Origin: an uncultured Elusimicrobiales bacterium
GTDB taxonomy: Bacteria; Elusimicrobiota; Elusimicrobia; Elusimicrobiales; Elusimicrobiaceae
Assembly: GCA_905235355.1 (NCBI GenBank)
Contig: CAJOLM010000025.1
Coordinates: 1-12,316 of the forward strand
Reading direction: 5' to 3'
Length of the DNA stretch: 12,316 bases
Positions 5,605-11,202 of this stretch are shown here, piece after piece. A model generated the notes under the pieces. That model saw nothing but the letters and a program-made list of their open reading frames with translations. It searched no databases and was not told where the DNA came from. A program made the position numbers and the translations under genes. Within the stretch, counting starts at the first letter, position 1. Every line of letters begins with the position of its first letter.

Positions 5605-8195
5605 TATTTCGCTCCACAACATTTTTTATATTTTTTGCCACTGCCGCACGGACAAGGATCATTGCGTCCAATTTTCCGTTCCACTGGAGCAGCATTTTGC
5701 TCATCTTTGTTTTCTACAGTTTGCTTTTTAGCTGATACAGCTTGACGTACCGGCGGTAACTGCAGGCGGAAAATATATCCCACCATCAAATCGCGCACTT
5801 TATTCATCATGGCGCTGTACAACTTATAAGCTTCCTTTTGATACTCAATCAGCGGATCTTTTTGCGCATAACCACGCAAGCTAACGCTGTTTTGCAATTG
5901 ATCCAGCTCATACAAATTTTGTTTCCATGCATTGTCAATAATTTGCAAGAGTAACATGCGTTCTAACTCCGCAAAATTGACCCCTTGCTGGGCAAAAAAG
6001 TCAGCGCGTTCGTGGTACAGTTTGGTCACAATATCCATAATTTCTTGTGCCAGAGCCGTCGTGCTTTTTTCGCCTACACTCGTTGCATTATAAGCAAATG
6101 CGTATGGGAACAAAGAACGCAGTGTGATGTTCAATGTTTCAAAATTGCTCTTGGTCGGATTACGCGGCACGTAATACGTTTCCACAATTTCTTCCACCAC
6201 TTCCTCTATCATGCTCAGCACGGTGTTAGTCATATCTTCACCGTCCAAGATAGCATTGCGCAGTCCATACACAGCGGTGCGCTGTTGGTTCATCACTTTA
6301 TCATAATCCAGCAAATGTTTGCGGATATCAAAGTTATGTCCTTCCACCATGCGCTGGGCCCCTTCAATTTGGCGGCTCATCAGGCGCGATTCTATCGCTT
6401 CGCCTTCCTTCATACCCAGAGTGCTTAAGATAGAGCTGATTTTGGCTGTGTTAGCAAATAAACGCATCAGTTCATCTTCCAGCGAAATATAAAAGCGGGA
6501 AGAACCCGGATCGCCCTGGCGCGCGCAGCGACCACGCAATTGATTATCAATACGGCGGCTTTCGTGGCGTTCCGTGCCCAGCACATGCAACCCACCCTCT
6601 CCAATTACATAATCCTGTTCATTTTTATCCGCCGGATTACCGCCCAATACAATATCCGTACCGCGGCCTGCCATGTTGGTGGCAATGGTTACTGCCCCTT
6701 TGCGCCCTGCCTGGCTGATAATTTGCGCTTCCATTTCATGGTATTTGGCATTTAACACTTTGTGCGGGATACCTTTGGCACGCAACATATTACCCAATTT
6801 TTCAGATTTTTCAATAGAGCGCGTACCGACAAGCACCGGGGCACCTTTTTTCCACAAGGCTTCAATTTCGCTCACAATAGCCTGGAATTTATCCTTCTCT
6901 GTCAAAAATACCAGATCCGGAAAATCCACGCGCTTGGACGGACGGTTGGGGCGGATTTCCACCACATCCAGCTTATAAATTTGCCAAAACTCATTGGCTT
7001 CCGTCATAGCTGTACCCGTCATGCCGGACAGTTTTTTATAGAGCTTAAAGAAATTCTGGAAGGTAATGGTGGCAAGCGTCTGGTTTTCTTCTTTAATGCG
7101 CAAGCCCTCTTTGGCTTCTACTGCCTGATGTAGCCCATCACTCCAGCGGCGGCCCGGCATCAAGCGGCCCGTAAATTCATCTACGATAATCACTTCGCCG
7201 TCCTTGACTACATAGTCCACGTCTTTTTCATATAAATGATGCGCGCGCAGAGCCTGATTAATGTGATGCACCCACTCAGACTGCACATCATCATACAGAT
7301 TGGATACATTTAAAAATTTTTCCGCTTTGGCAATACCTGTTTCGGTAAGCGTAGCGGTATGATTTTTTTCATCTACAATAGCATCATACCCAGCGGCTAA
7401 ATCAATGTGTTCGTATTTGGCTTTTACTTCGTCGTTTTCCGTAATCAAACGCACCTTCAGTGCCGGGATTAAACGGTTGACGATATAATATTTATCCGTG
7501 CTTTGGTCAGATGGACCGGAAATGATCAGCGGAGTGCGCGCCTCATCAATTAAAATAGAGTCCACTTCATCCACAATACAATAATTGAGCGGACGCAACA
7601 CACGGTCCTGACGGCTGATGACCATATTATCACGCAAGTAATCAAAGCCTAGCTCGTTATTTGTTACGTAGGTAATGTCTTGCGCATACATTTCGCGGCG
7701 TTCGGCATTAGGCATATCGTGATTAATGTAGCCGACGGTTAGTCCCAAAAACTCATGAATAGGACCCATCCATTGGCGGTCACGGCGGGCCAAATAGTCG
7801 TTTACCGTTACCACGTGTACGCCTTTTCCTGTCAGGGCATTTAAGTAAGAGGGCAATACGGCCACCAAGGTTTTCCCTTCCCCGGTGCCCATTTCGGCAA
7901 TTTTGCCTTGATGCAGCACAATACCGCCCAGCAGCTGCACATCATACGGACGCAAGCCAATCACACGCTTGGAGGCTTCACGCACCACGGCAAAAGCTTC
8001 CGGCAAAATATCATCTAATGTTTTTCCCTGGGACAGTTGGTCTTTAAAATACTGCGTTTTAGCTTTCAGTTCCTCATCAGAAAGAGCCTCCAGCTGTGGC
8101 GCCAAAGCATTGGCCTTGTCTACAAAATGTTGAATTTTTTTCAGGTCACGCTCACTTTTTGTGCCAAATATTTTATTAATAATCATTTTAATCAT
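5604..8195 (-). CDS. secA: Preprotein translocase ATPase SecA
   Basis: SecA is the peripheral motor ATPase that pushes unfolded preproteins through the SecYEG channel. The 863-residue protein is of normal length. It shows Walker A GTGEGKT at 103-109, Walker B DEVD at 209-212, the nearby IDEARTPLIISG segment, the AMAGRGTDI-type motif near the middle (NMAGRGTDIVLGG) and QLRGRCARQGDPG in the second nucleotide-binding fold. The tail ends in a zinc-binding SEC-C motif, C848-x-C850-x8-C859-C860, which binds lipids or SecB in other species; a basic, polar linker precedes it. The first ATG is supported by AAGGA at 8206-8210, 10 nt upstream; a second Met three codons later is less well placed. The stop overlaps the next gene's ATG by 1 nt (TAATG). 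The 101-nt upstream gap contains no convincing terminator, so transcription may also enter from the coiled-coil gene. Confidence 0.98.
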   Translation of the reverse strand: MIKMIINKIFGTKSERDLKKIQHFVDKANALAPQLEALSDEELKAKTQYFKDQLSQGKTLDDILPEAFAVVREASKRVIGLRPYDVQLLGGIVLHQGKIAEMGTGEGKTLVAVLPSYLNALTGKGVHVVTVNDYLARRDRQWMGPIHEFLGLTVGYINHDMPNAERREMYAQDITYVTNNELGFDYLRDNMVISRQDRVLRPLNYCIVDEVDSILIDEARTPLIISGPSDQSTDKYYIVNRLIPALKVRLITENDEVKAKYEHIDLAAGYDAIVDEKNHTATLTETGIAKAEKFLNVSNLYDDVQSEWVHHINQALRAHHLYEKDVDYVVKDGEVIIVDEFTGRLMPGRRWSDGLHQAVEAKEGLRIKEENQTLATITFQNFFKLYKKLSGMTGTAMTEANEFWQIYKLDVVEIRPNRPSKRVDFPDLVFLTEKDKFQAIVSEIEALWKKGAPVLVGTRSIEKSEKLGNMLRAKGIPHKVLNAKYHEMEAQIISQAGRKGAVTIATNMAGRGTDIVLGGNPADKNEQDYVIGEGGLHVLGTERHESRRIDNQLRGRCARQGDPGSSRFYISLEDELMRLFANTAKISSILSTLGMKEGEAIESRLMSRQIEGAQRMVEGHNFDIRKHLLDYDKVMNQQRTAVYGLRNAILDGEDMTNTVLSMIEEVVEEIVETYYVPRNPTKSNFETLNITLRSLFPYAFAYNATSVGEKSTTALAQEIMDIVTKLYHERADFFAQQGVNFAELERMLLLQIIDNAWKQNLYELDQLQNSVSLRGYAQKDPLIEYQKEAYKLYSAMMNKVRDLMVGYIFRLQLPPVRQAVSAKKQTVENKDEQNAAPVERKIGRNDPCPCGSGKKYKKCCGAK

Positions 8196-8296
8196 ATAAA
8201 TCTATTCCTTTTTTATCTTATGTGTACATTAAATCAATTTATGATACGAAGGTGCAACCAGCCATAGCGGCCCTTGTAACACCGGCATACAGCAGA
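8196..8296 (-). other. Gap between the coiled-coil gene and secA
   Basis: This 101-nt gap is GC-richer on its high-coordinate side and AT-rich near secA. It contains the secA ribosome site (8206-8210). On the minus strand, TTGCAC followed after 18 nt by TTTAAT could serve as a weak promoter pair, but neither box is convincing. No T-tailed hairpin was found, so read-through from the upstream gene into secA is possible. Confidence 0.3.
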
Positions 8297-8992
8297 TTAT
8301 TTGGCAACCGGCTTTTTGTTATTGGCTTTGACGTCGCGCGCGGGGGATTGTTGTGCTTGCTGCGCCTGGGACAAAGCAGTGTCATAAGCGCTGCGCATTT
8401 CTACCAGGTAAACAGCGGCGGCATCTTGGATTTGCTGTTTGGAATTAGTTTTAAGTGTTTTGATTTCTTTTTTGACGTTTTTAATCTGACTCTTTAAATC
8501 GGCAATCTGCTGTTCCTTTTCTGCTGTAGACAAGGAAGCGTCTTTTTGGGTGGTTTTAATTCGCGATTTATAGCGTTTAATTTGGATTTTTTTGACAGCT
8601 AGTGTGTTCTTAAAAACGCTCTGTACTACCGGGATCAGATTATCTTGCGTGCCTTTTTCTAATGCATCTAAAGGGGTGCCTGTCATGGTTTGCAGGGTGC
8701 GTCCCTCATTATAAGCTTGACGTAATATTTCCAGGCGGATAGAATTATCAAAATTCATAACCACCGCGATCATTTCTATTTCGCCGGCATCCGTACGCGG
8801 TGCATCGTAAGCGGCGGTTAATTTTTCCAAAATACCGCTATAGGTTTCATTTTGCCGTGCCTTTTCTAAAGCAGCCGGATTGTATTGTTCAAAAGCAGCC
8901 AGCAAATCTTGCCCGTCCAGGTTTTTATTTTCCTGGGCATACAAGGATGCTGTCAAAGCCAGTGCCGCTATCATCCATACACTTTTGTTCAT
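8297..8992 (-). CDS. Secreted coiled-coil protein, function unknown
   Basis: I do not recognise this 231-residue protein. It starts with a clear Sec signal peptide (hydrophobic core about 5-16, likely cleavage after A19 in SLYA-QE). The mature N-terminal half is helical-looking and acidic. The second half (from about residue 125) is rich in K, Q and E with heptad-like spacing (KSQIKNVKKEIKTLK), suggesting a coiled coil, and it ends in a lysine-rich tail (NNKKPVAK). No cysteine, enzymatic motif or lipobox is seen. The ATG at 8992 is preferred because it gives a proper signal peptide and has GAG 8 nt upstream; a Met at 9022 lies in the loop of the terminator hairpin and has no ribosome site. 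Only 15 nt separate that terminator's T-run from this start. It precedes secA, of which it is probably a client. Periplasmic or surface location is inferred. Confidence 0.75.
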   Translation of the reverse strand: MNKSVWMIAALALTASLYAQENKNLDGQDLLAAFEQYNPAALEKARQNETYSGILEKLTAAYDAPRTDAGEIEMIAVVMNFDNSIRLEILRQAYNEGRTLQTMTGTPLDALEKGTQDNLIPVVQSVFKNTLAVKKIQIKRYKSRIKTTQKDASLSTAEKEQQIADLKSQIKNVKKEIKTLKTNSKQQIQDAAAVYLVEMRSAYDTALSQAQQAQQSPARDVKANNKKPVAK

Positions 8993-9007
8993 ATACCGCT
9001 CACGTAT

Positions 9008-9033
9008 AAAAAACCCGCCCATTAAGGGCGGGT
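9008..9033 (-). terminator. Perfect intrinsic terminator
   Basis: On the minus strand an 8-bp perfect stem (ACCCGCCC / GGGCGGGT) with a 5-nt loop is followed directly by a run of T's before ATACG. It begins 16 nt after the stop codon of the CcmI-C-like gene at 9050, whose transcript it should end. The other strand also has A-tracts on both sides, but plus-strand genes are absent here. The next gene starts only 15 nt after the T-run, so that gene depends either on read-through or on a promoter within the upstream gene. Confidence 0.88.
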
Positions 9034-9049
9034 AAAAAATGAATCTTCT

Positions 9050-9520
9050 TTAGCGCGCCGCCGTACGGAAGAAATTTCCGCGTGTGTTGCGTGCCAGTTT
9101 GGGCATACCGGTCATCTTGTCAGCTTGCACCAAAATATCTTTGCTGTTGGACTGAATCATATTATCCGCCGAACCAAAGATATCGCCTTCTTTGATAACG
9201 CCCAACTTACCATGATTATTAATTTGTACTTCTAACTTTAAATCACCATCTACTGTTGTAGCTAGCAAATCATCTTCCCCTAATTCAAAGTTTAATGGGA
9301 ATTTGGGATTTACCACACGCTTGATAGCCACCGGAACGTCCGCTTCGTTTTTCACAATAATAGCACAGGAATTATTGTCCGTCTCCGCTACTTTGGCTAA
9401 ACGCTGCGGCACTGTAATGGTGCCCGTGATATTAAAACGGGCCTGGCGCACCTGACGCTGCGCACAATACCAATACGCACCCAAACTGACTACAGCGAGC
9501 AAAAAGACTAATTTTTTCAT
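9050..9520 (-). CDS. Membrane-anchored protein resembling the C-terminal domain of CcmI/CycH
   Basis: The 156-residue product has one N-terminal hydrophobic segment (about 4-19), probably an inner-membrane anchor or uncleaved signal. A compact beta-rich domain follows at 28-116. That domain reads like the periplasmic Ig-like C-terminal domain of the cytochrome c biogenesis factor CcmI/CycH. It has an opening GTITVPQRLA strand (33-42), VPVAIKRV (62-69) where CcmI has PLAVKR, FPLNFELGEDDLL (74-86) where CcmI has LPLTFTLDDS, and a closing HGKLGVIKEGDIFG (103-116) where CcmI has SGxAxPQPGDLEG. The TPR part of CcmI is missing and no Ccm or cytochrome c gene is nearby, so a role in cytochrome maturation is unproven. 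The tail (117-156) is basic and polar. The start has GGA 9 nt upstream. It follows the SH3b gene by 32 nt, probably in the same transcript, and ends at the 9008-9033 terminator. Confidence 0.72.
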   Translation of the reverse strand: MKKLVFLLAVVSLGAYWYCAQRQVRQARFNITGTITVPQRLAKVAETDNNSCAIIVKNEADVPVAIKRVVNPKFPLNFELGEDDLLATTVDGDLKLEVQINNHGKLGVIKEGDIFGSADNMIQSNSKDILVQADKMTGMPKLARNTRGNFFRTAAR

Positions 9521-9552
9521 AAATCTAAATCCGAGGTTGCCCTCAACATTCC

Positions 9553-10020
9553 TTATTGCTTAAAGAAGCCCCACAGGTTTTGGTTATACACCCAGCCATG
9601 GCATTTACCTTCAGCCGGTTTTTCCGGGTCATCTTCTACTTCAATCCAGGAACCCTTGCGGGAAATATATTTGAACGGATAACCTTTTTCCACGGTGCAA
9701 ACAATTGCACTATTAGTACCCGGGTTTTGGCGTACATTCAAATCCGTCTTAGCAGACATACCACCATTGGGGCTTAATAAAGAGGCCGACACCCAGCCCG
9801 TAAAGCCTTCAAAATCTTTCACTTGTACCCAGTCTTTGGTGGCGTTAGTGCTCAGCATCAATACCGGCGTATATTTCCAAGCATAAAATTTAATGGCGCA
9901 TTTGGTACCGGCACAGGCGCGGATATTGGCCTTAGTAGTATTAATACTGGCATACTTTTGCCCAAATACAGGGGCGCATACAAAACCAAACAACAAAACA
10001 ATTGCAGCTATTTTTTTCAT
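9553..10020 (-). CDS. Secreted tandem bacterial SH3 (SH3b) protein
   Basis: The 155-residue protein has a Sec signal peptide (core about 5-15, cleavage probably after G20 in PVFG-QK). It is followed by two SH3b-like domains, at roughly 23-83 and 88-152. Each has the family pattern of an NxR strand near the start (ANIRACAGT; LNVRQNPGTNS) and a W-hydrophobic-VE/VK strand followed by GWV (WVQVKDFEGFTGWV; WIEVEDD...HGWV). SH3b domains in exported bacterial proteins usually bind peptidoglycan or other cell-wall ligands; no catalytic domain is attached here. The mature part has four cysteines (C36, C41, C108, C140) that could form disulfides. A residue C15 in the signal is not in a good lipobox. 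AAGGAG at 10030-10035, 9 nt before the ATG, fixes the start. It is the first gene of the leftward transcript. Wall binding is family-based inference. Confidence 0.85.
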   Translation of the reverse strand: MKKIAAIVLLFGFVCAPVFGQKYASINTTKANIRACAGTKCAIKFYAWKYTPVLMLSTNATKDWVQVKDFEGFTGWVSASLLSPNGGMSAKTDLNVRQNPGTNSAIVCTVEKGYPFKYISRKGSWIEVEDDPEKPAEGKCHGWVYNQNLWGFFKQ

Positions 10021-10064
10021 GTTTAAATTCTCCTTGACCCATTAATTAACATCTACACATGTAT

Positions 10065-10095
10065 AGTATAGCAAATATTGCGGTAAATTTAACAA
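10065..10095 (-). promoter_or_regulatory. Candidate promoter of the SH3b gene
   Basis: On the minus strand TATACT (10070-10065) resembles a -10 box, with TTGTTA (10095-10090) 19 nt upstream as a possible -35 box. An alternative pair in the same stretch is TTTACC with TATACA at 16-nt spacing. The leader to the ATG at 10020 would be about 40 nt. An imperfect palindrome (CTACACATGTATAG, 10053-10066) touches the -10 box and could be an operator, but it may be chance. Confidence 0.4.
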
Positions 10096-10130
10096 CTATT
10101 TACACACTCCTAGCCCTTTTCCAAAAAAGC

Positions 10131-10136
10131 TATAAT
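10131..10136 (+). promoter_or_regulatory. Candidate -10 box for the NifU-like/PHP operon
   Basis: A consensus TATAAT lies 27 nt before the ATG at 10163, leaving a leader of about 20 nt that includes the ribosome site. No good -35 hexamer occurs at 16-18 nt spacing; TTTACA at 10099-10104 is too far upstream (26 nt). The box is perfect but the promoter call is therefore moderate. Confidence 0.42.
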
Positions 10137-10162
10137 ATAAGAAATACCTTTTGGAGAGCATT

Positions 10163-10387
10163 ATGAAAGAACAAGTAGAAAACGTAATCAATCAAATCCG
10201 TCCTATTTTGCAAAACGACGGCGGGGATATCCAACTAATTAGCGTAGATGAAAAAACCGGTATTGTCACCGTCGGCTTACAAGGCCGCTGCGGAGGTTGT
10301 CCAGCAGCACAAATGACACTAAAAGCGGTTGTGGAACGCAAAATTAAAGAAGCCGTACCGGGCGTAACTGGCGTAGAACGCGTCTAA
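10163..10387 (+). CDS. NifU C-terminal-domain Fe-S scaffold/carrier protein
   Basis: The 74-residue protein is essentially one NifU C-terminal domain. Stand-alone members (Nfu type) bind a [4Fe-4S] cluster between two subunits and pass it to target proteins in the cytoplasm. The key motif GRCGGCPAAQMT (41-52) holds the CxxC pair C43/C46. The upstream helix includes the typical IRPILQNDGGDIQL (12-25), and the end has the PGVTGVERV strand. The ATG at 10163 is chosen because GGAG at 10153-10156 gives 6-nt spacing; an in-frame TTG at 10151 would overlap that ribosome site. The stop TAA overlaps the PHP gene's ATG by 1 nt (TAATG). Fe-S clients in this window could include HemW, but no specific pairing can be claimed. 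Confidence 0.93.
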   Translation: MKEQVENVINQIRPILQNDGGDIQLISVDEKTGIVTVGLQGRCGGCPAAQMTLKAVVERKIKEAVPGVTGVERV

Positions 10388-11202
10388 TGCTTAAGGCAGA
10401 TTTGCATACGCACTCCTTTTTTTCCGATGGCACCTCTTCTCCAGAAGAGGTGGTGTATGCCGCGTGCAAAGCAGGGGTTAAACTGTTTGCCCTGTCAGAT
10501 CACGATACCACCGAAGGCGTACTGCGTGCCCAGGCCGAGTGCCAAAAATATGATTTAGACTTTGTGCCCGCCGTGGAAATCAGCACTCGCGAGCATGACC
10601 ATTTGCATTTTTTGGGCTACAATATAGACCTAAACAATGTTGGTTTTCAAAAATTTCTGCAAACCAATCGTGAGAACCGCCAAAACCGCATCCGCCAAAT
10701 TATCTGCCAATTGGCACAAGCCGGAGTGGATATCACCGAGCAAGACGTCTTTGAACGCGCGCCGCACACCGTTTCGCGGGCTCATGTGGCCGATGCACTT
10801 AAACAGAAAAAGATTGTTTCTTCCCGCCAAGAAGGCTTCCGCCAATATCTTGTGCCCGGCAAAGCGGGCTATGTGCCTTCTGCCGGCGTAACCGTGATAG
10901 AAGCTATACAGGAAATTAAAAAAGCCGGCGGACTGGCGGTGATTGCACATCCGGGGATGACACAAGAAGTGTGGAACTTCCCGGCGTGGGTAGAAGCAGG
11001 ACTGGATGGGCTGGAAGTTTTTTATCCGGCACACAGTTTTACCCTTAAACAAGAACTTTTAAAAATTGCCCGCAAATATGATTTATTTGCCACAGGTGGG
11101 TCTGATTATCACGGCCCGCATGCCGGACGCATTACTTCTTTGGGCATCAATATACAGCCGCCCTATTCGGACCGGCTGCTGCGCAAATTGCTTAATAAAT
11201 AA
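10387..11202 (+). CDS. PHP-domain phosphoesterase, RNase AM / YciV-like
   Basis: The 271-residue protein is a stand-alone PHP (polymerase and histidinol phosphatase) metal-dependent phosphoesterase. The trinuclear metal site ligands are visible: H7 and H9 (DLHTH), D14 (SDG), H39 (LSDHD), E64 (AVEIS), H74 (LHFLGY), H188 (AHPG), and D240/H242 (GSDYHG). The arrangement and length match the YciV/RNase AM group, whose members hydrolyse 3',5'-nucleoside bisphosphates such as pAp and act as 5'-3' exonucleases on short RNA. An insertion between about 90 and 165 fits that group's helical cap domain. The ATG overlaps the NifU-like stop (TAATG), so translation is coupled. The TAA ends exactly where the convergent gene's stop begins. 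Family assignment is strong; the choice between RNA and small-nucleotide substrate is inference. Confidence 0.9.
   Translation: MLKADLHTHSFFSDGTSSPEEVVYAACKAGVKLFALSDHDTTEGVLRAQAECQKYDLDFVPAVEISTREHDHLHFLGYNIDLNNVGFQKFLQTNRENRQNRIRQIICQLAQAGVDITEQDVFERAPHTVSRAHVADALKQKKIVSSRQEGFRQYLVPGKAGYVPSAGVTVIEAIQEIKKAGGLAVIAHPGMTQEVWNFPAWVEAGLDGLEVFYPAHSFTLKQELLKIARKYDLFATGGSDYHGPHAGRITSLGINIQPPYSDRLLRKLLNK

Noticed and set aside
5605..5622. Longer start for the eight-cysteine protein
   Set aside because: It would lie inside secA; the ATG at 5604 has a GGAG site at good spacing and a TAATG overlap.
5985..6428. 147-codon plus-strand frame inside secA
   Set aside because: Fully antisense to conserved SecA sequence, histidine- and phenylalanine-rich in the way shadow frames usually are.
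6762..7133. 123-codon plus-strand frame inside secA
   Set aside because: Antisense shadow of the SecA motor domain without recognisable motif.
8993..9022. Longer start for the coiled-coil protein
   Set aside because: That ATG sits in the loop of the terminator hairpin and adds charged residues before the signal peptide.
10151..10162. TTG start for the NifU-like protein
   Set aside because: It overlaps the ribosome site that serves the ATG at 10163.
10630..11052. 140-codon minus-strand frame over the PHP gene
   Set aside because: Antisense shadow; the PHP frame carries all metal ligands.
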